64,000 nt of DNA, from contig CM064426.1 of NCBI GenBank assembly GCA_032690845.1, positions 47,349,417-47,413,416 of the forward strand, read 5' to 3'. A model generated the notes under the pieces. The model did no database searches. It worked only from the letters and a program-made list of their open reading frames with translations, and was not told the origin of the DNA. The translations under genes were made by a program, and so were the position numbers. Positions within the stretch are counted from its first letter, which is position 1, and each line of letters opens with the position of its first letter. Origin of the DNA: Eleusine coracana subsp. coracana (lineage: Eukaryota; Streptophyta; Magnoliopsida; Poales; Poaceae). Shown here one piece after another: positions 1-10,912 of the stretch.

Positions 1-1318
1 CAACAAGCTAAGGGGAGAACTCAATGTTCTCGACCTTTCAAGCTTCACATGAGTAAACCAAAGCTTGTCTTTTGTAAATATGTATAGCTTGTTTGTTTTG
101 TTTGTTGTTTGTGTCTTTGTTTTGTGCTTGTTTCTCTTTGCTTGTAGGTAAACTTCGCACCTCCTTGAGATAGCAATGGACATGGATTAAGCTTGGGAAG
201 GTGGTTCATGGTGTGCCCAAGGCTTTGATGAATGGTCCATTATGAGTAAGCTCAAGAAGGGAACAACTCATCATTGGCTCTTTGGTTTGTAGTTGTTCTC
301 TCCCTTTTTCTTTTAGCATTGCATCATGCATTTGTATACTTGTTGCGTTTGCATTTGCATTCCTTGCATTCATGCATTTTTTGCATAGTAATATCTTACA
401 TGCTTCCAAGCATGTTTCTAGAGGGAGTTGCTTATTTACAATGTAAGTATATGACCCTCTAGATGATCACATAGTGATCCTTGTGCTTCATGCCCATTGA
501 GTCATGTTCAAACAAGCTCCAAGGTTAAATATACTCATGCAACTCAAAGACAAGTGGCTCATACATTCTCTTCACACAACTGACTAATCATTTCATACTT
601 GAGAAAATATTTTGTTGAGTCATATGTGTAGGGAGAGCAATGGTGGAACACCATTGTGACCAAGGAGGAGCACCATGAAAGGGGGAGTTTCCTAACTCTT
701 GCCATTATTATTTGCTCTTTGGTTGCCTTGTGTTTGTCTTTGGGTTTTTGGTGATAGGTGACAAAGGGGGAGAAGAACATGAATATCCAAAAGTCAAGTC
801 TAGATCGATAACACAAAGGGGGAGAAGAACATGAAGATCAACCATCAAGAAGGGAAGAAGAACAAGAAGATACAAGGAAGACATGAGGTGAAAAAAAAGA
901 AGATCAAATGAAGATGATCAAGACAATGGTGCATGTTCACTTGGAGTACATATGAAGATCATGACAAGATGAACATCTACACCAACATGGAGAAGAACAA
1001 CAATGGGGCATATCTACAACAACAATGAACACCTATACCGACATGAACATCTAAATCCTTGGTGTGTGTCTACTTCAACAAGATCATCAACCACGACACC
1101 AAGACGGGCGCAAAACTCAACTCAAGACAGATATCAAGTGCCCTACGTGTTTTGGTAGTTCTCCCTCAACACCTAGCACATTCCAAGGGGGAGACTACAT
1201 CCAAGGTAAGAACCAAGGTAATCTTTTCAATCCACTCTTTTCCTTTGGTTCCTTATTGCTCATCCATTTTGGATCATCATAAGTAGTGGTTGTCATCCAT
1301 CACCAAAAAGGGGGAGAT
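1..1318 (+). mobile_element. 3' internal tail of a Ty1/copia retrotransposon
   Basis: This is the non-coding stretch that lies between the pol gene and the 3' LTR of a copia element of the SIRE/Maximus type. It is assigned by position, because it runs directly into a polypurine tract and an LTR start at 1319. It has no long reading frame. It is rich in TTGCAT-type words around 320-420 and carries several copies of an AAAGGGGGAGA-like purine tract (about 674, 765, 814, 1186 and 1305). The coding part and 5' LTR lie left of the window. The lineage call rests on general resemblance, not on a domain. Confidence 0.6.
1305..1318 (+). other. Polypurine tract of the left-end copia element
   Basis: An A/G-only run rich in G immediately precedes the TGTAAGG start of the LTR. 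This is where plus-strand DNA synthesis is primed in LTR retrotransposons. Its position fixes the LTR start at 1319. Confidence 0.7.
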
Positions 1319-3143
1319 TGTAAGGATCATGACCATTGAAGTCACCCCAAGGTATGATGTTTTGGTGATGAATTACAAACATGAAATGTGACTAATGTCT
1401 ACATGAGTGTTGTTCATGCAGGAAACCTCTTCTACTCTATGATGACTATTGATGGTTGTCTTGGCAATTGTTGACAATGACCGCAAGCATGGAGGCTTGT
1501 GAGCTTGATGGAGTCCAAGGGTTGATGGAGATGGATCAAAGTTGAGGACAAGCTAAGGAGCAAGTGTTAGGAACACTTGTCTAGTTGTTAGGGCTTTGAG
1601 TCAATAGGAAAAACTGGACTATCAAGAGGGTTAAGGTAATTTCTCTTTGGTCAAGTCTTGTCGGTGATGTGCAAGGTTGCTTGGTAAAATCACAGGCACT
1701 AGATCACAGTGGAGAAGCAAAGGAGCTGTTCGGAGAAGCCGGGAAATGAAGTCAAGCGAAGACAACATGTTTCAGCTTTTGGACAAAGTGACTGGATAGA
1801 GGGTTCAATGGTGACCAGACTGTACAGTCACCAGGTGAAGATGTCTGGGACTTACAGTGAAGCAACAAGGAATCTATCTGTGTAGGAGCTGTGGAGACCG
1901 GATGGTACGGTTAGGTGACCGGACCGTACGGTCAGTGCAACTGAGGAACGGGACAAAGAGGAAGCAGTGCTGAAATGTTTCTGGACTGGAGAGAGAAATG
2001 GGCCGGACGGTCCGGTCAGTAGGAGTTAGCAGAGGGGCAGAGCCGTTGGTGCTCAGGTTTGTACCGACTGGACTATCCGGTCAGGCAGTGACTAGACAGT
2101 CCGGTCAGTAGGCCCAGAATGCTGATTTCATGGAGCAACGGCTAGTTGGAGGTTGGAAGCCTATATAACTTCATTGCTGGGGTCTTGGAGACCTCTCTTG
2201 GCAAGTGGAATACCTGAGGGCATTTGGTAAGGTCCAAGAGGAAGAGAGGAGAGCACTAGGAGGAGATATTGCATATCTTGAGAGTGCCAGTGAGAGTAAC
2301 TAGAGCATCTAGCATATCTAAGGCTAGGGTGTCCTTGAGGGTTTGATCTAGGCTGTTACTCTTGGTCTATGGTGAGACCTAGACTGATTAGGTGTCGGTA
2401 ATCGAGCCTATTGTGATTGGTTGTGAAGGCCGTCACACATTTGTACATGATTTGAGCCCGTCGGTGAAAGGGGCATCAATAGTGACCGCCCGTGTCAGCT
2501 CGGGGAGTCCGGCAAGTTCTCGATGGAGGTGAGCTTGTGCCATGATGACAGCGGTGATGCACACCATGTCTTCACTCTAGGAGTGATTGCGGGCTCGTGG
2601 GCGAGAACTCCACATCGGTGGCAGGAGAGACCGGGACTCTAGCGGGAGTGGTCCAACGAGGAGTAGGGGAAGACGCCATCCTTCTGAGACCTCGGCAAAA
2701 ATCATGAGCCATCTCTTACTCTACTCCTTACTTTGATGCATTACTTTCCATACTTACATACCATTCTATTAATGCTTGTATGCATACCTTGCTTTAGTTG
2801 ATTACTTGTAGACTTGCATGAATAGGCTTCTATACTTGGTAGTTGTGCTTAGCATGTATAGGAGTTGCTTTGGCTTGATCGATCACCCTAGTATGTATAG
2901 TTCTACTCATGCTTGTGTACTTATCTTGTACTTGATGATCTAATAGCTTTGCGTGAGTAGGATTGTTTGCTAGCTAATTGTTTGCTTCTATGTGTCTTTA
3001 TCACTAGCTTGCAAAGGAGTTGTATTGCCTTGTGTGATCCACTAGAATGCTTAGGTTGTTGTTCCTTTCATAGGTTCATTAACTTGCTAGTGTGATCACC
3101 ACTAGGATTGTGTTGGAGTTGGTTTGAGTGGTCGGTTTTAGAA
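1319..3143 (+). mobile_element. Copia 3' LTR, truncated at its right end
   Basis: The LTR begins TGTAAGG directly after the polypurine tract. A TATA-like box (CTATATAA) lies near 2161. Upstream of it, at 1815-2110, are several copies of a GACCGGAC/ACGGTC-type motif; two of them, centred near 1906.5 and 1927.5, are 21 bp apart. No CA end with a target duplication is found. The sequence changes abruptly into a LINE fragment near 3143, so the last part of the LTR is missing. It is non-coding. Confidence 0.65.
2161..2168 (+). promoter_or_regulatory. Putative TATA box in copia 3' LTR
   Basis: CTATATAA lies downstream of the repeated GACCGG motifs, in the position expected for the U3/R promoter of this LTR. 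It is inferred from sequence only. Confidence 0.4.
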
Positions 3144-3600
3144 ATTTCCTTTGTCAACGTGGCACCTCTGGTTTTTGCCCCCTAATAGTTTGGTTACACG
3201 ATGTTGAAGCTTGACCAGTATTTAATAATAGGGGAGTGTGGTCAGATATTTCCCTAGTCAAGGCTTGAACCGTTGACAGAGGAAATTTCTCTTCCCATTA
3301 TGTGGACCTTAATACTCTGTCTAATTTTTCGTAAGTCAGATTTTGCAAATTGTTTGCCCATGTGTACTATCTCCCGGACATCACATGTTCCCTAAAATTC
3401 AAACAATCAATGACTGCATTAAAGAGAAAAGGCCACCTATTCTCATAATTATCATTGTTCTTTTCCAAGGGACTTCGTAAAATATTATAGTCACCGCCTA
3501 TTAAAAGCGAAAGACTTTCATGACTACACATGTGAACAACTTCGATGCTGATCTACGGCCCTAAGATCATTTGTGGTAACATATTAGAACATTGTAGACT
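3144..3600 (-). pseudogene. LINE (non-LTR retrotransposon) fragment, endonuclease domain
   Basis: Read on the minus strand, one frame gives a degenerate APE-type endonuclease C-terminus of a plant L1-like LINE. It contains LLIGGDYNILR, then RWPFLFNAVID, then YTWANNL, then LDRVL and WEEKFPLSTV, then REISDHTPLLL. These match the order in grass LINE proteins (GDFN, the FNAVID block, the TWxN block, and SDHxP with its catalytic His). There are in-frame stops in the YTWANNL and WEEKF blocks and near the truncated end. Upstream of GDYN the similarity fades near 3600. Reverse transcriptase is absent. It abuts the truncated copia LTR, so its insertion or a later deletion probably removed the LTR end. 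Confidence 0.7.
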
Positions 3601-4351
3601 TCGAGGACCAAACGGTTGTTGCTTTCAACATGGAAATCGCATGTGTGAGGTTGTTCTCCTCAAAAGGATTATCTGCACCACCTTGAGGTTGATGCTCGAC
3701 ACACCAGATACTATCTAGTGCTATCCTGGTGGACATAGCTATCCATGGAAAGTGGGCATTAGATGGTTCAAAAATAAGAGTGGTGTGGTGGTTCAAAATG
3801 AAAGCATGTGTACCGCGCCTTCTTATAGACACAAGAAGACCATTGGATGCTTCTACTAAAAGACGTAATAAGATGCATTGGATGCCTACAATGGAGGGTC
3901 GCGTGCACTGTTTGCATGTCAAAAAGCAGACTGACTAGCGTATTTGACCAATTGCATGTCGATTGTCATAGGTCAGGAACTAGTCAGTCACTGGATAACT
4001 GACTAGTCTTCCACCAGGGTCTAGTCGGTCATCCACTGTAGGATGCCAGGTTAGCGCCATATGGGTAGTCGATCCATGGACAATCGATTTCACCCTAGTC
4101 AGTTAGTGGAAGACTAACTGAAGCCTATTTCGGTAATATTTGGACTTTGTACCCCACATCTGCAATTTACTTTTAAATTAATATAATTTCAGGAAAAAAT
4201 GATCGGGACTTTGATTCGGGTCATCTTGTAGTTCATAACAATATTTGGGCGGAAAAAAATAGGAACCAACCTTATTTGAGAATGTAGGGGCTGATTAGTT
4301 ACTAGCATTGGATAAGTATAATGGTGTCGTCTTATAGATCGTCTCATGCAT
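3601..4351. other. Unassigned intergenic sequence
   Basis: I see no gene or recognisable element here. The stretch at 3950-4130 repeats a GACTAGT/CTAGTCAGT word several times on both strands, which could be the edge of a degraded transposon. Its right edge is the pre-insertion flank of the large nested gypsy stack. Confidence 0.4.
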
Positions 4352-4356
4352 GACAT
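4352..4356. repeat. Target site duplication gacat (left copy)
   Basis: gacat precedes the TGTTGG start of LTR0. The same five bases follow the CCAACA end of LTR3 at 53877-53881. A 5-bp duplication is the norm for Ty3/gypsy integrase, so LTR0 and LTR3 are the outer ends of one insertion. Confidence 0.8.
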
Positions 4357-5194
4357 TGTTGGTGGCCCTTACAACCCAATATCGGCCACCAACCGGTCGG
4401 GAATTGTAAGGTGAAGATTAAGGTATAAATAAAAACTTGCTTAAACTTGAGAAACCATGTGGATATGTGCCATGGTTTGCTATATTTGTGATGAGAAATT
4501 GACTTGAGCGGATTTGGTGTTTGAGTTGAAATGCGGGAATCCAGGGATTGCATGGGTTTGCATATCATGGTTATGACTAACAGGAGTTGGTGGAGATATT
4601 GGTGATGTTGCAGGAGATGGGAAATGTGTTTGCTTGTCTCATGATGTGTAGGTCACTAGATTCGACTTGGCGGTCAACGGCGAGAGGATCGGGCACAAGT
4701 AGGGGACTTGGGGCCAGACGATCGGGATGCCAGGTGAAGTCAAGAGTGATCCACACCATACACATGGAGAGGCAAGAAGCACATATGGTTTCGCGGTTGA
4801 GCCTCAAAACCATGGTGGTGATGAAGACGGTGTGTTGACCAAGTTAAGGCAAATGGGATGCCGGTGCAAGTGACAAGGGGGCCCGATGGACAGGGACTGG
4901 GAGGGACTTGCCGGTGGTCAGGATCATGGGACAAGGTGACACGCGTTGACATCGAGAAGTTGCACTTTGAGAAGCGTGCAAGGCGGTTTCCTGGTTCGGG
5001 CCTCAAAACCGGTGGCGGTGGATGGTGGTGCACGTGGCACCATCACGGAGCTTGCTTCAAGATGAAGCAAAGACGTGAAGCGTCCGATAGCATTCAGGCG
5101 ATGAAGAAAAAGATGGACGGTTATACCCTCGGTGGTAGGTGGGTGTGTTATGTAGGTCAAGGGTAGAGTGGTCATGTGGACAATAGACCCTAGG

Positions 5195-5205
5195 CCTATA
5201 TAAGG
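5195..5205 (+). promoter_or_regulatory. Putative TATA box in solo copia LTR
   Basis: CCTATATAAGG sits in the middle of the solo LTR, ahead of a CT-rich leader. It is likely the U3/R promoter; inferred from sequence alone. Confidence 0.4.
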
Positions 5206-5834
5206 AGAGGTGTGGCTAGTGGGAGAGGGGCCTCTCTCCCATTAGCCTTGTGTTAGGACTCTATTCAAAGTGCTAGGAGAGGACTTCATGTTTGAGAGGA
5301 GAGTAGTGAGTGTGTGAGAGACATCTCTTGCTCTTCCAAATAGTGGGAGAAGAGGGTGGCTTCCTAGCCTTGTACCTATGGATCATGTAAGCACATTTCT
5401 ATGATATGAGAAGTATTTTCATGCTCAAGATTTCCCTCTTCACTTGAATCCCGAAATTCCCTTTTTCCTATTTTCGGAAGCATTTTCGTGGTGATTTCCG
5501 ATCTCACTTTTGGATGAGTTTTTTGCCCAAATTTCTTGAGAAACTTGTTGCTAGGATGAGCTAGAATAATCCTTTATGGATCCTTGATCGAATCAATAGC
5601 TCTAGCTCCTTCGATTTGAAGGATTTCTCAAGTTTCCCCTTTTTGGTGTTCTTGGCACAAGATCTAAAATTCGTGATGATTTCTTGAGCCAATTGAGTTG
5701 ATCTCCTAGGATTAGGGTCGTGATGTGATGAGGATTCACTAGTCCAAAAATCGCATCATTTGGAGTTCGTTTGATTGAGTTTTGGAGATGATTTGAGAAG
5801 ATCCCGAGAGTTTTTCTGTTCTGTCGGGGGTCGA

Positions 5835-6031
5835 CCGGCACTACCAATGGCCAGGACCGGCACCGCTGATTGGACTAGTCTGTAGGTTCCAGTGAGACTG
5901 CATCCCGCACTGGCACTACCAATAGGTAGGACCAGCACTGCTGATGAGCGCACAGGCACTGCCGATAGGCGTGACCGACACTGCCGATGCCAACCGGCAC
6001 TGCCGATGGCAGGGATCAGCACTGCAGATGG
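5835..6031 (+). repeat. Phased GC-rich motif array in solo LTR
   Basis: Seven or more copies of a GGCACTGCCGATAGG-like unit occur here. The A|T step at the centre of each copy falls near 5847.5, 5869.5, 5922.5, 5944.5, 5965.5, 5987.5, 6006.5 and 6028.5. Steps are mostly 21-22 bp (one of 19, one gap of 53), close to two turns of DNA. No protein is encoded. The element C LTRs lack this array. Confidence 0.7.
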
Positions 6032-6406
6032 GTGTTTAGTTCTAAACTATTGAGCATTGCTTCTTCCCTTTTTGTTTCCGCTATGTTTCTTTGCTGTGGT
6101 TGAGCACTCCTAGGGCTACTACACCACGAGTTGGTGTGTGTAGTCTTGGTGATAAGTTCGGAGGTTGCTTCGTGTTGTTTTTGGGATATACACCAAGTTC
6201 CCTTCGAGAATTTTGATTGGCTCCCATTCACCCCCCCCCCCCTCTGGTCGCCTTCACGGTCCTTCAAAACTAATGAAGTTCCACAATAGATGTTCCGTAC
6301 GCTTGCGGATTGGTTCACTCTTCTCTTAAAGCATAACAAACATCAATCAACACTTTGAGCGTTGTTACCAGACAATATTTTGGTGCGATGTTAAGAAGTG
6401 CCAACA

Positions 6407-6424
6407 AGCATTTCTAGCGTCATT
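6407..6424 (+). other. Interrupted primer binding site after LTR0
   Basis: The 18 bases after LTR0 read agcatttctagcgtcatt. Joined in thought to the bases after LTR2 (ccgttgccgggg) they resemble the TGGCGCCGTTGCCGGGG primer site used by Athila/Tat gypsy elements, and element A has an equivalent site after the same AGCAT lead. LTR1 therefore begins inside the outer element's primer site. tcatt here and ccgtt at 46269 look like a decayed 5-bp target duplication. Confidence 0.55.
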
Positions 6425-6712
6425 TGTTGGCGGCCGATAAAACCCAAAATCGACCACCAACCGGTCGAGAAATGCAAGGTAAAGACCAAAGTTTAATAAA
6501 TATTTGCTTAAACTAATAAAGTTCCACGATTTTTGGTGAAATATGTGCTTCACAAGTATAAGAGTCCCAAAATGTCCAAAAACATGAAGAAACACCCCCT
6601 CGGCCGATCAAGACTGCAAAATAGCCGTTTTCACCGGCCGACAAGGTCGTTTTCAGGCAGAAAGCAGGCGACAGGTCATAACCGGCTAATATCAGGCACC
6701 CGGTTGGTTAAA
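6425..6712 (+). mobile_element. LTR1 of family B, first part
   Basis: It starts TGTTGGCGGCCGATAAAA and is over 90 percent like LTR2 (44305 on) by eye. It is broken at GGTTAAA by insertion of element A and resumes at 24439. The two parts add to about 1,966 bp, against 1,964 bp for LTR2. Confidence 0.85.
6708..6712. repeat. Target site duplication ttaaa of element A (left copy)
   Basis: ttaaa here and at 24434-24438 flank element A. Joining the flanks restores the GGTTGGTTAAACAGGGTC seen uninterrupted in LTR2 near 44583, which confirms the insertion point. Confidence 0.9.
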
Positions 6713-7090
6713 TATTGGTCGTAGTTACGCACCCACTTATATACCGCAAGAGGACGGTGTACAGTTGTAGCTCTTTTTCCCTTAGAGTATTCCAAGGTTA
6801 TCGAATCCATAGGAAACGAGCGGGATTATTACTATTAAAGGCTTACTAACAGATTGGAATGGTTGGGTTGGTGCGAATGATGATGGTGAGAGAGTGGTGG
6901 ATGAATGCTATTAGAGATGTAATAGGATAATGAAGGATTCTCTCCTTAGGATTGGTTCACTAGCATGCAACCTTATTCTTATTAACTGAGATGATGATTC
7001 CAATATTCTACAAGACATGGTGGTTTTGTTCGCCCCGGTTGTCACTACAGAAGTTATTAGCTCCCCAGTGGTTTCTTGCACTATGCAATG
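6713..7090 (-). mobile_element. Element A left (3') LTR, outer part
   Basis: It matches 23352-23729 of the right LTR. It is broken by N1 at ATGCAATG; the uninterrupted version is seen near 23720. The first two bases are TA instead of TG. Confidence 0.85.
7086..7090. repeat. Target site duplication caatg of N1 (left copy)
   Basis: caatg is repeated at 11675-11679, on the other side of N1. The empty site in the right LTR of element A reads through as TGCAATGGGCAG. Confidence 0.88.
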
Positions 7091-7853
7091 TGATGTAAAT
7101 ATGGCCTGATCTTCCGAGAGGTAAGGGGATAAACTCGAATTTGGGGAACTCAGCGTCGACGACCCGGCTTGAATCAGACACGATCCAACCCCGCAACCAT
7201 TACACCAAGCACAACTTGATTGTTCCTGTAAGCGAAATCAAGAACACAAGTAAGAGAGGATAAACACGCAATCTGAAATTGCAAATATGGATGAAGCAAA
7301 TCACAAGAAAAGGTTCAAGCTCTGAACACAAAAGGACTAATCGCCACAGTGGTGTAGAAGAAGAACAGGGGCCCTGGATTACTGTAAAAGGACTTATCGC
7401 CACAGTTACAATAATTCGATCAAGTTTCTCTCTGGAAAACTGAACTAAACAAAACCCGAAACTAAAAGACGGTGACTACTGAGTTTATGTAGGAAACAGG
7501 GACGTCCTAGGGTTGGAGACGACCAGGGGGGGCGCCCACAATATGGGCTTCAGGCCCGACGCAGTACATGGCCAAGTTGGCCCAAAATAGGTGGCACAGC
7601 ACCTTGTCATGGTCATATATTATGACTCACGACCCTTCTGGAGCTACTAACAGAACCAAAACGACGGTGTCGTCGTCCCCTTTCTAACGCATCAAAGAAC
7701 ACCTTGTTTGGACGTCGGATGTGGGAGATATCATCAAAACCGTGAAGGGGTGTCGGCTGAATCCATGACGAATGCGGCGACCGAGTTGGTGACGACTTGT
7801 AACTTGGGGAAAGCCATGATATGCGTGTATCCAGCATGGTGATGTCCTCATCA
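7091..7853 (-). mobile_element. N1 3' LTR (763 bp)
   Basis: It is a near-identical partner of 10913-11674. On the minus strand it contains the last 80 or so codons and the stop of the gag-protease ORF (stop at 7613), so the protein's C-terminus is encoded inside the LTR. Confidence 0.88.
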
Positions 7854-9820
7854 TCCTCCCCTTCTTGAATTGGAGTCGCCCTCGACTCCATGTCAGCATC
7901 AATCTCCTGCAAAAGGTTAGTACTAGCAGAATGCAAAGTACAAGATACATGATCATCGATAGAAGATATATCACGACAAAGCATAGTATAGCAAGGTGCA
8001 TCATGATTATCACAAAGATCAGTAACAGTAGATGTCATAGCAAGAAAAACACCTCCCTTTAACTGAATAGCCTTATGTTTAACATCAGAAAGTTGTTTGT
8101 TATCATGTTTATTCTCAGTATTTTCAGCAAGCAGTTTAAAATGATTTCTAATATCAGCAGGCAATAATGGACGCAAAGTAATATTCCTGTCCTTATGCAT
8201 GAATGTATATGTATTAGTTCTACCATGGTGGGCAGCATCCGTATCATATTCCCATGGACGGCCTAATAAAAGCGAACATGATTGCATAGGTACAACATGA
8301 AAATCAACAGAGTCTTGATAAGAACCTACTGAAAAGTGTATGCATGTTGATCGAGTTACCTGTGCCGTACCACTATTGTTGAACCATTTGATGTGGTAGG
8401 GCTGATGTAGTGCATGCGTGGTCAAGCCAAGCTTGCTTACCAAATCAGAACTTACCAAGTTGTTACAGCTCCCAGTATCAATGATGGTGAGAACACGGCG
8501 GTCCGTGACAATGAGGTACATGTAGAATAAATTGTTGCGTTGTTGTTCTTCCTCTTGTCCCACCCGAGTGGTCAACACACGCTGTACAATGAGGCAAGGA
8601 AAGCCCGCGGTGGCAGCAATGGAATCAATGGCGGTAGTCTCCTGCTCCTCCGTCGAATCTGCAACAAGGTTAGGCATACGAGCAAATTCATCTTCAACAT
8701 CACTAGAACTTTCATACCCATCAGCGGTAGCGATGAAAGCACGACGACTAGGGCAATCCTTCATGACATGTCTCATGCCCTTGCAGCGGTGGCAAATAAT
8801 GCTGGTGGAGGAGCCACTCCTAGTATCGAAAGTAGTAACCTTCTTCTGGTGTTGGTGCTGCACAATAGACAATTGCGCTGCAGAAGTAGGCGCAAGTGGA
8901 AAAGTTGTTGCTAATGTCTTAGCAACTGGACTCTTCAAGTTCTCTACTCCAGTGCGTTGCTGGAGATATTGCTCAGTGTTGGACCTGCAAGATTGTTGTG
9001 GAAGGCGTCCCTGTACTTCTCGTTCAGCCTTAAGAGCAATATGATACAATTGGCTGAACCTATTCCACTCTTTATAGTCAACAATATTCTGGATATCACG
9101 GTTCAAACCACCAAAAAATCTAGCACTAGTTTCAACATCATCTTCATGTATATCACAACGTGCTAAACCAATAAGCAATTCCTGATAATATTCCTCTACT
9201 GTGTTACTACCTTGTGTTAAAGATTGTAATTTCAAACATAAATCACGTTGGTAATAAGGAGGAACAAAACGAGATTTCATGCGTTGTTTCAAAACTGGCC
9301 AAGTGGCAGGTATAGCAGCATTAGTATTGCAAAGATCATTCCACCAAAAGAGAGCAAAACCTATAAACTCACTAGTAGCAAGTCTAACTCTATGCTCAGC
9401 AGGAACTAAATGAGAATTAAATTTCTGTTCAACAGCATGTTCCCAATCTAAGTATGCTTCAGGATCAGCACTACCAGCAAAAGGTGGTATGTTAAATTTG
9501 GGCTTAACAAAAGTATCAGTATTACCATGATTGTTATTACCTCCCATACCGTGTCGATTACGGTGAAGACGGTCTGCATCACGGTCAAAATCATCATCAG
9601 CAGCAGCTCATTGAGGTGGAGGTCGTCGTTCAATATCCTCAATGCGGTGGACAACAGTGTTGATGTGACCCATCAACTCGACAAACTTCGTTTCCATGAA
9701 TGTATGCTGGTCCGCAAGAAGCTTCGTGAGCTCGGCCTTGGACACACAATCATTGAAGTCTTTAGGGGACTCCAACTCTTCAGGTGTCCCTTTCCCTTTC
9801 TCTGACATGGTTAAAAGCAA
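7613..9820 (-). pseudogene. N1 gag-protease polyprotein, one in-frame stop
   Basis: The frame opens with ATG at 9820 (MSEKGKGTPEELES) and is interrupted once, by TGA at 9608-9610, after which the same frame runs 665 codons to 7613. The first part has a short coiled region. The second contains the gag capsid-like domain (EQKFNSHLVPAEHRVRLA, then FWWNDL, then YQRDLCLKLQSLTQGSNTVEEY), a CCHC zinc knuckle variant (CHRCKGMRHVMKDC) and an aspartic protease with IIDTGSCNNLVS and LLGRPWEYD. Gag packages the RNA; the protease would mature it. There is no pol. The single TGA could be decay or a read-through codon. The last ~80 residues, from about EDDEDITMLDT, lie in the LTR. Confidence 0.85.
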
Positions 9821-10912
9821 AAGACAAGACTAAACAAAAAGATTAGCCCTATCAACTAGCAGGCAGCAGAGGGTGTAGAAAGTGGAAAACAATATCAGAA
9901 GCAATGTATCACAATCTTGCAAGTGTTCTTACAAAAGCCAAACAGGTCGACACAATCTGTAGTTGAGCTTGGGTGTAATAGTTGCATGGAAGAAACCTGT
10001 GCTGCAATATGTATAGCTTGAAAGGCTAATATGCATGTCAATGGAACACAATTTAATAACAGATAGTAGCACTAAATAAATGTCCAAAGCAGTGTCCTAA
10101 TTGCTGGCAAAAGAATCGTGTTCAAAAACAGTTGTGACAGCAAGAACAATGGCAAAGGCAGCAAGGATCAAAATAGACTTCACAGACTTAGAATTTTCAG
10201 GGCGGGGGGGTGCAAATCAAAATCTTGATTTTTTGTATGATTTTTCTACTATTTTTCTGTGATAGAGGAACACAAAGGAAGGATCCACAAGAAGTTTCAA
10301 CTCAATCAGAGGAAAAACAAAGGGTAGGCAAAATCACAAAGTTTCACCAAAAGCGCTATTTTTAACTTCACAATTTTTTTTCTATTTTTTCCCGATTTTT
10401 TTGAATTTTTTGACGAGGGCACACAGGGCAGAGCCGAGTGTGGGTCACCTCAACTTTGAGTCAAGAATCTGCTGTAAAAATTTCAGCCCAATCGAAGCAA
10501 CGAGCGAAAAGTTATGCCTGTTTTACCAAAGGTATGTCAAGATAGAGTTTGAGGGGGGAGGGGAACACAGAATCGGGTAGGATTTTTTGTTGGCAACGGA
10601 TTGTGGGTCTGGTGGGTGGGTGACACGATGGTGAATCCAATAAAAAAACACGATGGTGATGGTGGTGTGCAGCGGAGATCAAAACACAAACCGAATCAAA
10701 ACACAAATTCAAACCAGCAACTAAACTCGACTAGGACACAAACTCAATACTACGGACTCTGAAATTAAATTATGCAAAGGCTAAACAATGTCCAGGATGG
10801 TGGGGAAATATTTTTTTGTAGGCTTTTTCATGGACAAAAGGTGATGAACACAATGAATCTAAAGGGAAGAACACGATAATACCTCACGAGGAACCTAGGA
10901 ATCTGATACCAC
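9821..10912 (-). other. N1 5' leader
   Basis: This is the stretch between the primer binding site and the gag start. It has no convincing ORF. It contains T-rich runs on the plus strand (10370-10420). It presumably holds the packaging signal. Confidence 0.5.
10897..10910 (-). other. N1 primer binding site
   Basis: On the minus strand TGGTATCAGATTCC begins two bases after the LTR end. TGGTATCAGA is the initiator tRNA-Met type site common in plant LTR elements. Confidence 0.75.

Larger units (their letters stand above)
4448..6266 (+). mobile_element. Solo copia LTR (same superfamily as element C)
   Basis: It starts TGAGAAACCATG and ends with GGTCCTTCA, the same termini as the LTRs of element C, and is flanked by aaact on both sides (4443-4447 and 6267-6271). 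No internal region is present, so it is a solo LTR left by LTR-LTR recombination. Its middle differs from the C LTRs: around 5835-6031 it has an array of GGCACTGCCGAT-like repeats in place of the C-specific sequence, so it is a distinct subfamily. A TATA-like box (CCTATATAAGG) lies near 5195. The run of C before GGTCCTTCA (6230-6242) is shared with the C LTRs. Confidence 0.88.
4357..6406 (+). mobile_element. LTR0 of outer family B element, deleted and interrupted
   Basis: Residual B sequence is 4357-4447 and 6272-6406. Between them lies a solo copia LTR with its TSD. After the insertion the sequence jumps from the early block ending GTTCCAC straight to the late block starting AATAGATGTTCC (about 6284). 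Compared with LTR1-3 this removes roughly 1.7 kb, including the promoter. The end GTGCCAACA at 6406 is intact. It pairs with LTR3 by its TGTTGGTGGCCC start and shared gacat duplication. Confidence 0.75.

Noticed and set aside
3143..3290. A 19-bp inverted repeat (GAAATTTCC...AACG) that looked like a small MITE
   Set aside because: The stretch between and beyond the arms reads as continuous LINE endonuclease sequence on the minus strand, so the inverted match is probably chance or a LINE end effect.
3584..3938. Open frames on both strands here
   Set aside because: They have no domain, overlap each other and lie in a different frame from the LINE homology.
8532..9166. Plus-strand frames of up to 170 codons
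   Set aside because: Antisense shadows of the N1 gag-protease ORF.
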